DNA from: Enterobacter cloacae
GTDB lineage: Bacteria; Pseudomonadota; Gammaproteobacteria; Enterobacterales; Enterobacteriaceae
Assembly: GCF_011078175.1 (NCBI RefSeq)
Contig: NZ_JAALCJ010000008.1
Location: 62,001-126,000 of the forward strand
Direction of reading: 5' to 3'
DNA length: 64,000 bases
Part shown: positions 1-10,290 of the stretch, piece by piece
Layout of the letters: the number at the start of each line of letters is the position of its first letter
Position numbering within the stretch: the stretch's first letter is position 1
Translations under genes and position numbers: made by a program
The notes under the pieces: generated by a model
Database searches by the model: none
Told to the model about the DNA's origin: nothing
Seen by the model: only the letters and a program-made list of their open reading frames with translations

Positions 1-987
1 GGCGAGCCGGGAGCTTCCGTCGTGGATACGCAAAACAGCAAAGCCATTATCGACACGCTGGTGACGCCGTTACGCGCCCGGGCGGGTGACGGGCGCTTTG
101 CGGTGCTGGTCAACAACCTCGGCGGCGTGTCAGCGCTGGAGATGGCTCTGCTCACCAAAGAGCTGGCGCACTCGGCGCTGAAAGAGAACATTGCGTATCT
201 GATTGGCCCGGCGCCGCTGGTGAGTGCGCTGGATATGAAAGGCTTTTCGCTAACGCTGTTAAAGCTCAACGATTTCTTCGAGAAAGCGATTCACGCCGAG
301 GTCGAGACGCTGGGCTGGCAGAAGCCCGTCGCGTTTGCGCCTCTGCGTACCGTTCCCCATAGCGCCCTTCATGACCGCGTAGAATATACCCCGTCGGACA
401 ATCCGCAGGTGAGCGCGGCCGTCGCCTCGGTAGTGAAAACATTGATCCAGCTGGAAAACCGCCTTAACGCACTGGATGCCAAAGTAGGCGATGGCGATAC
501 GGGCTCCACCTTTGCGCAAGGGGCGCGGGATATTGCGCAGCGACTTGAGGAGAACAACCTGCCCCTTAACGACGTGCCGACATTACTCCTGCTGGTGGGG
601 GAGCGGCTGGCAACGGTGATGGGCGGATCGAGCGGCGTATTGATGTCGATCTTCTTCACGGCGGCAGGCCAAAAGCTTCACGATGGACAGCCGCTACCTG
701 AAGCATTGTTGAGCGGGCTGGCGCAGATGAAGCAGTATGGCGGTGCAGATCTCGGCGATCGTACGCTGATCGATGCCCTGCAACCGGCGCTGGAGGCGTT
801 ACAGAAAGGCGATCTTCAGTCAGCGGCGCAGGCTGCGCAGCAAGGGGCTGAAGCAACGGCGAAAATGGCGAAAGCCGGCGCGGGACGCTCGTCGTACGTG
901 AATAAAGAGAATCTGGACGGGGTGATGGATCCGGGAGCAGTCGCGGTGGCAGAGGTGTTTAAGACCATGGTAGATGCAAAACGGTAA
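1..987 (+). CDS. Dihydroxyacetone kinase, fused DhaK-DhaL type (C-terminal part)
   Basis: This is the end of a gene that enters from the left. The frame is open from base 1 and begins with G-E-P-G-A, the tail of the HGEPGA motif beside the substrate-binding histidine of DhaK. The GTG at 22 is therefore not the true start. Roughly the first 125 visible residues finish the DhaK (Dak1) domain. After a linker, the DhaL (Dak2) ATP-binding domain follows, with VGDGDTGSTF for Mg-ATP and GGSSGVLMSIFF for phosphate. The family phosphorylates dihydroxyacetone with ATP, feeding glycerol or sugar breakdown into glycolysis. E. coli K-12 has separate PTS-dependent DhaK and DhaL, so this single-chain ATP-dependent form is accessory relative to it. 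It has its own terminator at 981-1005. Confidence 0.88.
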   Translation, partial: GEPGASVVDTQNSKAIIDTLVTPLRARAGDGRFAVLVNNLGGVSALEMALLTKELAHSALKENIAYLIGPAPLVSALDMKGFSLTLLKLNDFFEKAIHAEVETLGWQKPVAFAPLRTVPHSALHDRVEYTPSDNPQVSAAVASVVKTLIQLENRLNALDAKVGDGDTGSTFAQGARDIAQRLEENNLPLNDVPTLLLLVGERLATVMGGSSGVLMSIFFTAAGQKLHDGQPLPEALLSGLAQMKQYGGADLGDRTLIDALQPALEALQKGDLQSAAQAAQQGAEATAKMAKAGAGRSSYVNKENLDGVMDPGAVAVAEVFKTMVDAKR

Positions 988-1005
988 CAACCGTTACCGT
1001 TTTTA
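981..1005 (+). terminator. Intrinsic terminator of the dihydroxyacetone kinase gene
   Basis: ACGGTAAC and GTTACCGT form a perfect 8-bp stem around an AACC loop, followed by a run of T. The stop codon TAA at 985-987 lies inside the left arm. Confidence 0.75.
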
Positions 1006-1013
1006 GTGTTTGC

Positions 1014-1048
1014 GCCCTCTCCCTGTGGGAGAGGGTTGGGGTGAGGGC
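1014..1048. repeat. Intergenic palindromic repeat (CTCTCCC...GGGAGAG type)
   Basis: CCCTCTCCC pairs with GGGAGAGGG, followed by a TTGGGGTGAGGGC tail. A near-identical copy in the opposite orientation lies at 57445-57479. Between convergent genes it may help terminate transcription; that role is inferred. Confidence 0.7.
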
Positions 1049-1079
1049 ATCAGGCCGCACATTCCCCGGCAATGTCACA

Positions 1080-2099
1080 TCAAAAATCCGCTTTCAACAC
1101 CACGCGGTAGCGGGCTTTGCCGTCGCGCACGTGCTGGATCGCTTCGTTGATTTTCGACATTGGATAGAGCTCGGTGGTGGGCGCCACTTTGGTGCGTCCG
1201 GCGAACTTCATCAGCTTGCGTAACTCATATGGCGTGCCGGTAGCAGAGCCGGATATGCTGCGATCCCCGCCGATCAGGGTAAACGCCGGAACTGGTAGCG
1301 GCTTCATCACCGCACCTACGGTGTGGAAGTTACCGCCGTAGGCCAGGGCTTCAAAGTAGGGCTGCCAGTCGAGATCGACGTTGACGGTGTTGATGATCAG
1401 ATCAAACTGACCCGCCAGTGCGGTGAGTGCCTGCGGATCGCGACTGTTCACCACTTTATCCGCACCCATCGCCAGCACTTCCTGCTCTTTCGCCGGGTTA
1501 GAGCTGAACGCCGTCACTTCGCAGCCCATCGCATGTAACAGTTTGATGGCGATATGCCCCAGACCGCCAATACCGATCACGCCCACGCGGCTGGTGGCGG
1601 TGATGTGATGCATCAGCAGGGGCTTAAAGACGGTGATGCCGCCACACAGCATCGGACCTGCGGATTCAATATCAATGCTGTCCGGCAGCGGGATAACCCA
1701 TTGCCAGTCGGCGCGCAGCTTATCGGCGAAACCACCCTTGTTAAGGATGGTCGGCGTAGCGCCCTCAAGGCAGTTGATCTGGTTGCCACTGATACAGGCG
1801 TCGCAGTGGCCACAGCTGCGTGCCGTCCAGCCGATACCCACGCGCTGGCCCACTTTCAGCCCTTTGTCCTGCGCGGCACTGCCGAGCGCCACGACGCGGC
1901 CAATCACTTCGTGCCCGGCCACCAGTGGGTAGCTGGAAAAGCCCCATTCATTGTCGATCATCGAGAGATCCGAGTGGCAGATCCCGCAGTAATCCACCTG
2001 TACTTCGACGTCTTCCGCTTTTAGTTCGCCCGCATCGTACTCGTACAGCTCAAGTTCTGCACCCGCCTGCGGTGCGGCGTAGCTTTTAATCTTCGACAT
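1080..2099 (-). CDS. ahr: NADPH-dependent aldehyde reductase Ahr (zinc alcohol dehydrogenase family)
   Basis: 339 residues, collinear with E. coli Ahr (YjgB), a zinc medium-chain dehydrogenase that reduces many aldehydes to alcohols in the cytoplasm. The catalytic zinc site is CGICHSD (Cys38, with His42 next to it) with GHE at 62-64. The structural zinc site is the Cys96/99/102/110 cluster, and the nucleotide-binding loop is GIGGLG at about 176-181. I chose the ATG at 2099 because AGGGG lies 8 bases upstream and E. coli Ahr starts at the same point; an in-frame ATG 14 codons upstream has no such support. In E. coli this gene follows the idn gluconate genes, which are absent here. Confidence 0.93.
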   Translation of the reverse strand: MSKIKSYAAPQAGAELELYEYDAGELKAEDVEVQVDYCGICHSDLSMIDNEWGFSSYPLVAGHEVIGRVVALGSAAQDKGLKVGQRVGIGWTARSCGHCDACISGNQINCLEGATPTILNKGGFADKLRADWQWVIPLPDSIDIESAGPMLCGGITVFKPLLMHHITATSRVGVIGIGGLGHIAIKLLHAMGCEVTAFSSNPAKEQEVLAMGADKVVNSRDPQALTALAGQFDLIINTVNVDLDWQPYFEALAYGGNFHTVGAVMKPLPVPAFTLIGGDRSISGSATGTPYELRKLMKFAGRTKVAPTTELYPMSKINEAIQHVRDGKARYRVVLKADF

Positions 2100-2182
2100 C
2101 GCGTTTCCCCTGTTTTGGTGTGAACTGTGAGTGTAGAGCATTCAGTTTACAGACGCTTAACAGAAGACGGCAGGAACGAAAT

Positions 2183-2686
2183 TTACAGACTTTTCAGCAT
2201 CCTGACCTCGCAGTCCACGTGGCCCGTGCAGCCCAGTGGCGCATCGATATGCTCAAAGCCCAGATGTTCATACAGGCCAATGGCCTCTTTAAGGAAAGCG
2301 GTGGTTTCAAGGTAGCAGCGTTTAAAGCCCTGTGAGCGTGCATGTTCCAGGGCGACCAGCGCCAGCTTTTTCGCCAGGCCTTGTCCGCGTATCGTTGGAA
2401 GGAAATACATTTTTTGAAGTTCACAGATATCCGGCTCGCTGCAAAGCAGTGGGGCAATGCCGCCACCGCCCACGACCAGGCCGTCCTGCTCAATGACCCA
2501 GTAGGCATGACCCGGCTGGCTGTACAGCTGAAAAAGCTCGTCCAGATTGGGGTCGGCCACGGTGTAGCCTTTGTCGGCGGTCAGGCCGTATTCGGCAGAA
2601 ACCGTGCGGATAACGGCGGCGATAGCCGGGTTGTCAGTCTCAGTGATCCGACGCATTGTCATCGCGACGGGGGTAATCACGCTCAT
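2183..2686 (-). CDS. yjgM: GNAT-family N-acetyltransferase YjgM
   Basis: 167 residues, the same length as E. coli YjgM, which has been linked to O-acetylserine acetylation. The acetyl-CoA loop reads [12 protein letters not shown] at about residues 105-116, and the C-terminal half carries the typical YLETT...[10 protein letters not shown] segment of GNAT enzymes. Three in-frame ATGs occur near the start (2752, 2698, 2686). The one at 2686 gives the E. coli length but has only a weak GAG as ribosome site, so the start is uncertain. It reads leftward behind valS, separated by a strong hairpin. Confidence 0.88.
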   Translation of the reverse strand: MSVITPVAMTMRRITETDNPAIAAVIRTVSAEYGLTADKGYTVADPNLDELFQLYSQPGHAYWVIEQDGLVVGGGGIAPLLCSEPDICELQKMYFLPTIRGQGLAKKLALVALEHARSQGFKRCYLETTAFLKEAIGLYEHLGFEHIDAPLGCTGHVDCEVRMLKSL

Positions 2687-2775
2687 AACATTACTCATGA
2701 CAAAAATTGACACACAGCTGGTGTTAATAGCACCGCAGAAAGGGGAGTGCAAGCGAGGAGTTTTCAGGAAGGATA

Positions 2776-2801
2776 CCCCTTACGCCCTGAAGCGTAAGGG
2801 G
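2776..2801 (-). terminator. Hairpin downstream of valS
   Basis: CCCCTTACGC pairs perfectly with GCGTAAGGGG around a 6-base loop, just past the valS stop. The T tract that follows on the minus strand is poor, so termination efficiency is uncertain. Confidence 0.55.
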
Positions 2802-2809
2802 TAAAAGCA

Positions 2810-5665
2810 TTACAGGGCTGCAATAACCGCCTGCTGCTCGATCAGTTTAGTCTTCGCATCGGCGAAGGCAACCAGACGCTCACGCTCTTTGGCGATGACC
2901 GCTTCCGGCGCGCGGGCGACAAAGCCCTCGTTCGCCAGTTTGCTTTCAATTTTGCCAATTTCCACGTCAACTTTCGCCACTTCTTTCGCCAGACGCGCCA
3001 GCTCCGCATCTTTGTCGATCAGGCCCGCCATCGGGATCAGCAGTTCCGCACCGTCGATGATTTTAGTCACGGAAACCGGACCTTTGTCATCGGCAGGCAG
3101 CACGGTGATGCTTTCCAGACGCGCCATGGTTTTCAGGAAGGTGTTGTTCTCAGTGACGCGACGAACGGCAGCTTCGCTGCAACCGCGCAGCAGCAGCTCC
3201 AGTGGTTTACCCGGCGCGATGTTCATTTCCGCGCGGATGTTACGTACCGCAACGATCGCCTGCTTCAGCCACTCGGTATCCGCAGACGCGGCTTCATCCA
3301 CTTTCCCGGCGTCGAAGGCCGGGAACGGCTGAAGCATGATGGTATCGGCGTTGATACCGGCAATGACCTTCACGCGCTGCCAGATGGTTTCGGTGATGAA
3401 CGGAATAATCGGGTGCGCAAGGCGCAGCAGACCTTCCAGAACGGTAATCAGCGTATTACGCGTGCCGCGCAGTTCCGCTTCAGAACCGCCGTTCATGACC
3501 GGCTTCGCCAGCTCCAGATACCAGTCACAGAACTGGTTCCAGGTGAATTCATACAGAATGCCCGCTGCGATATCGAAGCGGTAGCTGTCCAGCGCGTCGC
3601 GGAACGCTTTCACCGTCTGGTTAAATTCGGCCAGGATCCAGCGGTCCGCCAGAGAAAGGGTCATTTCGCCGCCGTTGAAGCCGCAATCCTGATCTTCGGT
3701 ATTCATCAGCACGAAGCGGCTGGCGTTCCACAGCTTGTTACAGAAGTTACGGTAACCTTCCAGACGCTTCATATCCCAGTTGATGTCGCGGCCGGTAGAG
3801 GCCAGCGCCGCCAGGGTGAAGCGCAGGGCGTCGGTACCGTGAGACTCAATCCCGTTCGGGAACTGCTTCTCGGTGCGCTTGCGGATTTTCTCTGCCAGCT
3901 GCGGCTGCATCATGTTGCCGGTACGTTTTTCCAGCAGCTCTTCCAGAGAGATACCGTCCACCATATCCAGCGGGTCAATAACGTTACCCTTGGATTTGGA
4001 CATCTTCTGGCCTTCATCGTCACGGATCAGACCGGTCATGTAGACGGTATGGAACGGAACCTGAGGCTTGCCGTCTTCGTCTTTGATGAAGTGCATGGTC
4101 ATCATGATCATGCGCGCGATCCAGAAGAAGATGATGTCGAAACCGGAAACCATCACGCTGGTTGGGTGGAACTGACGCAGCGCGTCGGTGTTTTCCGGCC
4201 AGCCGAGGGTGGAGAAGGTCCACAGCGCGGAAGAGAACCAGGTATCCAGCACGTCTTCGTCCTGGCGCAGGGCAACGTCAGCGCCCAGGTTGTTTTCCTG
4301 ACGCACTTCGTCTTCGGTGCGGCCAACGTAGACGTTGCCTTCGTTGTCGTACCACGCCGGGATGCGGTGGCCCCACCACAGCTGACGGGAGATACACCAG
4401 TCCTGAATATCGCGCATCCAGGAGAAGTACATGTTTTCGTACTGCTTTGGCACGAACTGAATGCTGCCGTTCTCAACCGCTTCTACAGCCGGTTTTGCCA
4501 GCACGTCGGCACGCACGTACCACTGGTCGGTCAGCATTGGCTCGATAACTACGCCACCACGGTCGCCGTACGGCACGGTCAGGTCGTGAGGTTTAATTTC
4601 TTCCAGCAGGCCGAGCGCGTCAACGGCAGCCACAATCGCTTTACGCGCGGCAAAGCGCTCCAGCTTCTGGAACTCAGCCGGGATCTCGCTGGAATAAACG
4701 TCGGATTCGTTGCCTTTGGTGTCATACACTTCTGCGCTTTCGCGGATATCGCCGTCGAAGGTCAGAATGTTGATCATCGGAAGTTGATGACGGCGGCCAA
4801 CTTCATAGTCGTTAAAATCGTGCGCCGGGGTGATTTTCACGCAGCCGGTGCCTTTTTCCATGTCGGCGTGTTCGTCGCCCACAATCGGAATACGGCGGTT
4901 TACCAGCGGCAGCACCACAAATTTGCCGATCAGATCTTTATAACGCGGATCTTCCGGGTTAACGGCCACGCCGGTATCGCCCAGCAGGGTTTCCGGACGG
5001 GTGGTCGCGACGACCAGGTAATCTTTACCGTCTGCGGTTTTTGCACCGTCGGCCAGCGGATAGCGGATGTGCCACATGGAGCCTTTAGACTCGCGGTTTT
5101 CCACTTCAAGGTCAGAGATGGCGGTGCGCAGTTTCGGGTCCCAGTTGACCAGGCGTTTGCCGCGATAAATCAGGTCTTCTTTGTACAGGCGCACAAAGAC
5201 TTCTTTCACGGCGTTGGAAAGACCTTCGTCCATGGTGAAGCGCTCGCGCTCCCAGTCAACGGAGTTGCCGAGACGACGCATCTGGCGAGTAATGGTGCCG
5301 CCGGATTCTGCCTTCCACTGCCAAATTTTATCGATGAACGCGTCGCGACCGTAGTCGTGGCGGGTTTTACCCTCTTCAGCGGCAATTTTACGTTCAACCA
5401 CCATTTGGGTCGCGATACCCGCGTGGTCAGTCCCCGCCTGCCACAGGGTGTTTTTACCCTGCATGCGCTGGTAGCGGATCATGGTGTCCATGATGGTCTG
5501 CTGGAAAGCATGCCCCATATGCAAACTGCCGGTGACGTTCGGCGGCGGGATCATGATGCAGAAGGACTCTTTGCTTTCGTCGCCGTTAGGCTTGAAATAG
5601 CCCTGCTGTTCCCAGTGCTCGTAAAGCGGCTGTTCGATATCGCGTGGGTTATATGTCTTTTCCAT
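2810..5665 (-). CDS. valS: Valyl-tRNA synthetase
   Basis: 951 residues, the same length as E. coli ValS. The enzyme charges tRNA-Val in the cytoplasm. The class I signatures are present: the HIGH-type motif HMGH in [12 protein letters not shown] near residue 50, and KMSKS in [14 protein letters not shown] near residue 555. The CP1 editing domain, which removes threonine, lies between them, with the [10 protein letters not shown] segment. A C-terminal coiled coil (about 880-951, rich in Ala, Lys and Glu) matches the tRNA-binding arm of the family. The start overlaps the holC stop as TAATG, indicating translational coupling of a replication subunit with a synthetase. Confidence 0.98.
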   Translation of the reverse strand: MEKTYNPRDIEQPLYEHWEQQGYFKPNGDESKESFCIMIPPPNVTGSLHMGHAFQQTIMDTMIRYQRMQGKNTLWQAGTDHAGIATQMVVERKIAAEEGKTRHDYGRDAFIDKIWQWKAESGGTITRQMRRLGNSVDWERERFTMDEGLSNAVKEVFVRLYKEDLIYRGKRLVNWDPKLRTAISDLEVENRESKGSMWHIRYPLADGAKTADGKDYLVVATTRPETLLGDTGVAVNPEDPRYKDLIGKFVVLPLVNRRIPIVGDEHADMEKGTGCVKITPAHDFNDYEVGRRHQLPMINILTFDGDIRESAEVYDTKGNESDVYSSEIPAEFQKLERFAARKAIVAAVDALGLLEEIKPHDLTVPYGDRGGVVIEPMLTDQWYVRADVLAKPAVEAVENGSIQFVPKQYENMYFSWMRDIQDWCISRQLWWGHRIPAWYDNEGNVYVGRTEDEVRQENNLGADVALRQDEDVLDTWFSSALWTFSTLGWPENTDALRQFHPTSVMVSGFDIIFFWIARMIMMTMHFIKDEDGKPQVPFHTVYMTGLIRDDEGQKMSKSKGNVIDPLDMVDGISLEELLEKRTGNMMQPQLAEKIRKRTEKQFPNGIESHGTDALRFTLAALASTGRDINWDMKRLEGYRNFCNKLWNASRFVLMNTEDQDCGFNGGEMTLSLADRWILAEFNQTVKAFRDALDSYRFDIAAGILYEFTWNQFCDWYLELAKPVMNGGSEAELRGTRNTLITVLEGLLRLAHPIIPFITETIWQRVKVIAGINADTIMLQPFPAFDAGKVDEAASADTEWLKQAIVAVRNIRAEMNIAPGKPLELLLRGCSEAAVRRVTENNTFLKTMARLESITVLPADDKGPVSVTKIIDGAELLIPMAGLIDKDAELARLAKEVAKVDVEIGKIESKLANEGFVARAPEAVIAKERERLVAFADAKTKLIEQQAVIAAL

Positions 5666-6108
5666 TATTTCCAGGTTGCCGTATTCAGGTTAAAACCAGC
5701 CAGGCGGTACGCTTTATAGCGTTCGCGCGCCAGTTGTTTCAAGGATTCTTCGTAAGGGACAAAGTCTACCACTTCTGTGAAAGCGGTGGCAAAATCTGCA
5801 AAGTCTGTCCGCAGGCTAATGAGAATGTCGCGCGCGCTGCTGTTGCGTTTTTGCGGCCAGGCGATTTCGACCGGTGCCCCGCCGCGTGGACCTTCGCCCG
5901 ACAGGTTATGCGGAACAAAACTCTCCGGCGGGCGCGCCCATAGCGCTTCATCCAGGCGAATCGCCTGCTGCTCATCTTCACAGGCAATCAGGACGCGTTT
6001 ACCTGCGCGCCAACGTTCTGCGGCAATGTCACACACCAGTTGTTCAACGGCGCTGAGGCCATCCTGATGGGTGTCATTGTCCAGAAGGTAGAACGTTGCA
6101 TTCTTCAT
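5665..6108 (-). CDS. holC: DNA polymerase III chi subunit
   Basis: 147 residues, the family length. HolC (chi) joins psi (HolD) in the clamp-loader complex and contacts single-strand binding protein during replication and repair. The sequence starts [12 protein letters not shown], and the [28 protein letters not shown] segment is diagnostic. It sits between pepA and valS as in E. coli, ending in a TAATG overlap with valS, so the two are almost certainly co-transcribed. Confidence 0.96.
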   Translation of the reverse strand: MKNATFYLLDNDTHQDGLSAVEQLVCDIAAERWRAGKRVLIACEDEQQAIRLDEALWARPPESFVPHNLSGEGPRGGAPVEIAWPQKRNSSARDILISLRTDFADFATAFTEVVDFVPYEESLKQLARERYKAYRLAGFNLNTATWK

Positions 6109-6143
6109 ATATGGGGCTTCTTGTGCTCACTTTAAATGCTTAA

Positions 6144-6176
6144 GCCGGGTGGCGGCTTCGCCTTACCCGGCCTACG
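6144..6176. repeat. REP-type palindrome between pepA and holC
   Basis: GCCGGGTGGCGGCTTCGCC followed by TTACCCGGC forms the classical REP stem in the 86-base gap between pepA and holC. REPs commonly stabilise upstream mRNA or bind gyrase or IHF; no specific role is shown here. Confidence 0.75.
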
Positions 6177-6194
6177 GTTTACTGCCGTTTTGAC

Positions 6195-7709
<1,515 letters not shown>

Positions 7710-7971
7710 CTACGCTCCTGAATCTTAAAGACAACGGCGGCGGCTACGGATAGAATTGAAACCTTTCGTAACTCATGTCCGCCGTTGTGGTGACTTCGTG
7801 TTAATCTTACGTTACTACGGTTTCGACACGTCAATAAATGTCATGAAGCGCGAATCCGCCGGGTTTTTTAATCTTAGCGATGATTTCGACGACTCAAGAG
7901 AATAAATGACGTTTAAGCCATGAAACAAGCTAAATTCCTGCATAAGACGAGTTTTAACGGGCGTATTTAAA

Positions 7972-9072
7972 GTGATAATCATAAGATATCTGGTTCGGGA
8001 GACGTTGAAGAGCCAACTGGCGATCCTCTTTATCCTCCTTCTGATCTTTTTCTGTCAGAAGCTGGTCAGGATCCTCGGCGCGGCGGTTGATGGCGAAATC
8101 CCAACGAATCTGGTGCTTTCCCTGCTCGGGCTTGGCGTGCCGGAAATGGCGCAGCTTATCCTGCCGTTAAGTCTGTTCCTTGGTCTGCTGATGACCCTGG
8201 GTAAGCTCTATACCGAAAGCGAAATCACCGTGATGCATGCCTGCGGCCTCAGTAAAGCCGTACTGGTAAAAGCAGCCATGGTGCTGGCGCTGTTCACGGG
8301 CATTGTTGCCGCGGTTAACGTCATGTGGGCGGGGCCGACCTCGTCCCGTCATCAGGATGAGGTGTTGGCGGAAGCCAAAGCTAACCCGGGGCTGGCGGCG
8401 CTGGCGCAGGGGCAGTTCCAGCAGGCGACCGACGGTAACTCCGTGCTGTTTATCGAAAGCGTGGATGGCAATCGCTTCAATGACGTGTTTCTTGCTCAAC
8501 TGCGCCCGAAAGGTAACGCTCGCCCTTCTGTGGTGGTAGCGGACTCCGGTCAGCTGGCGCAGCGTAAAGATGGCTCTCAGGTTGTCACGCTGAACAAAGG
8601 AACGCGTTTCGAAGGCACGGCTATGCTGCGCGACTTCCGCATTACGGATTTCCAGAACTATCAGGCCATCATTGGTCATCAGGCCGTCGCGCTCGATCCA
8701 ACCGATACTGAGCAGATGGATATGCGCACCTTAATGAATACCGATACCGATCGTGCGCGTGCTGAACTGCACTGGCGTCTCACGCTGGTATTCACCGTAT
8801 TTATGATGGCGCTGATGGTGGTTCCGCTAAGCGTGGTGAACCCGCGCCAGGGCCGCGTGCTGTCGATGCTGCCAGCGATGCTGCTGTATCTGGTGTTCTT
8901 CCTGCTGCAAACCTCAATCAAGTCTAACGGCGGGAAAGGCAAAATTGACCCGATGCTCTGGACCTGGGTCGTGAATGGTTTGTATCTGCTGCTGGCAGTC
9001 GGACTCAACTTGTGGGACACGGTGCCTGTGCGTCGTCTTCGTGCCCGGTTTACGCGTAAAGGAGCCATCTAA
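7972..9072 (+). CDS. lptF: LPS export ABC transporter permease LptF
   Basis: 366 residues, as in E. coli, starting with GTG. LptF is one of two inner-membrane permeases that, with ATPase LptB2 and LptC, lift lipopolysaccharide from the inner membrane toward the LptA bridge. It has three N-terminal membrane spans within the first ~120 residues, a periplasmic beta-jellyroll (about 125-265) and three C-terminal spans (about 270-355). The partners lptB, lptA and lptC are in this window at 17807-19637. The stop overlaps the lptG start (TAATG), so LptF and LptG are translationally coupled. Confidence 0.97.
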   Translation: MIIIRYLVRETLKSQLAILFILLLIFFCQKLVRILGAAVDGEIPTNLVLSLLGLGVPEMAQLILPLSLFLGLLMTLGKLYTESEITVMHACGLSKAVLVKAAMVLALFTGIVAAVNVMWAGPTSSRHQDEVLAEAKANPGLAALAQGQFQQATDGNSVLFIESVDGNRFNDVFLAQLRPKGNARPSVVVADSGQLAQRKDGSQVVTLNKGTRFEGTAMLRDFRITDFQNYQAIIGHQAVALDPTDTEQMDMRTLMNTDTDRARAELHWRLTLVFTVFMMALMVVPLSVVNPRQGRVLSMLPAMLLYLVFFLLQTSIKSNGGKGKIDPMLWTWVVNGLYLLLAVGLNLWDTVPVRRLRARFTRKGAI

Positions 9073-10154
9073 TGCAGGCGTTTGGCGTACTTGACCGCTA
9101 TATAGGTAAAACGATTTTCACCACCATCATGATGACCCTGTTCATGCTGGTGTCGCTCTCGGGCATTATCAAATTTGTCGACCAGCTGAAAAAAGCCGGG
9201 CAGGGGAGCTACGACGCGTTGGGCGCCGGGATGTACACCCTGCTCAGCGTACCAAAAGATGTACAGATCTTCTTCCCGATGGCGGCCCTGCTGGGGGCGC
9301 TGCTGGGCCTGGGGATGCTGGCTCAGCGTAGCGAACTGGTGGTGATGCAGGCATCGGGCTTTACCCGTATGCAGGTTGCGCTGTCGGTGATGAAAACCGC
9401 GATCCCGCTGGTGCTGTTGACCATGGCGATTGGCGAATGGGTCGCGCCGCAGGGCGAACAGATGGCGCGTAACTACCGTGCTCAGGCTATGTACGGCGGG
9501 TCACTGCTCTCCACGCAGCAGGGGTTATGGGCGAAAGATGGTCAGAACTTCGTCTATATCGAACGCGTTAAAGGGGACGATGAACTGGGCGGCGTGAGCA
9601 TCTATGCCTTCAATAACGATCGTCGTTTGCAGTCGGTGCGTTATGCCGCCTCCGCTAAATTTGATGCGAACAACAAGCTGTGGCGGTTATCCCAGGTTGA
9701 TGAATCTGACCTGACGAACCCAAAACAGATCACCGGTTCGCAGACCGTTAGCGGTACCTGGAAAACGAACCTGACGCCGGACAAGCTTGGCGTGGTAGCG
9801 CTCGATCCCGATGCGCTCTCCATCAGCGGTCTGCATAATTACGTGAACTATCTGAAATCGAGCGGACAGGATGCGGGGCGTTACCAGCTCAACATGTGGA
9901 GCAAAATCTTCCAGCCGCTGTCCGTAGCGGTGATGATGCTGATGGCGCTGTCGTTCATCTTTGGACCGCTGCGTAGCGTGCCGATGGGGGTTCGCGTGGT
10001 AACCGGTATCAGCTTTGGTTTCGTGTTCTACGTCCTCGATCAGATTTTCGGTCCGCTAACGCTGGTATATGGTATTCCGCCAATTATCGGCGCGCTGTTG
10101 CCGAGCGCCAGCTTCTTCCTGATCAGCCTCTGGATGCTGTTAAAACGCTCCTGA
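9072..10154 (+). CDS. lptG: LPS export ABC transporter permease LptG
   Basis: 360 residues, as in E. coli. It is the partner permease of LptF in the LptB2FGC complex. The order is three membrane spans in the first ~120 residues, a periplasmic beta-jellyroll (about 130-270), then three spans up to residue 358. The segment QRSELVVMQASGFTRMQVALS is the coupling-helix region that contacts LptB. Its first base is the last base of the lptF stop. Immediately downstream the E. coli gene order ends: arcB follows instead of the idn region. Confidence 0.97.
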   Translation: MQAFGVLDRYIGKTIFTTIMMTLFMLVSLSGIIKFVDQLKKAGQGSYDALGAGMYTLLSVPKDVQIFFPMAALLGALLGLGMLAQRSELVVMQASGFTRMQVALSVMKTAIPLVLLTMAIGEWVAPQGEQMARNYRAQAMYGGSLLSTQQGLWAKDGQNFVYIERVKGDDELGGVSIYAFNNDRRLQSVRYAASAKFDANNKLWRLSQVDESDLTNPKQITGSQTVSGTWKTNLTPDKLGVVALDPDALSISGLHNYVNYLKSSGQDAGRYQLNMWSKIFQPLSVAVMMLMALSFIFGPLRSVPMGVRVVTGISFGFVFYVLDQIFGPLTLVYGIPPIIGALLPSASFFLISLWMLLKRS

Positions 10155-10165
10155 TCAACCTTCTT

Positions 10166-10192
10166 CCTCGCTCCCGGTTGCCGGGGGCGAGG
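10166..10192 (+). terminator. Strong hairpin between lptG and arcB
   Basis: CCTCGCTCCCGG and CCGGGGGCGAGG form a 12-bp stem with one T-G pair around a TTG loop. No T run follows, so it may be a weak terminator or an mRNA-stabilising hairpin. It marks the synteny breakpoint. Confidence 0.5.
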
Positions 10193-10290
10193 CTAATCTC
10201 CTGTTTCACCCCGCACTTTTTCTCACAACCTTCAACGCCTCGCCGTGAATTTGAGTATTATTGAGCGATAAAGTCGTGAAGGGATCCTCT

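Noticed and set aside
3413-5719. 768-codon open frame on the plus strand opposite valS
   Set aside because: It is an exact shadow of valS; its length follows from valS codon use and GC-rich third positions. No ribosome site or recognisable domain.
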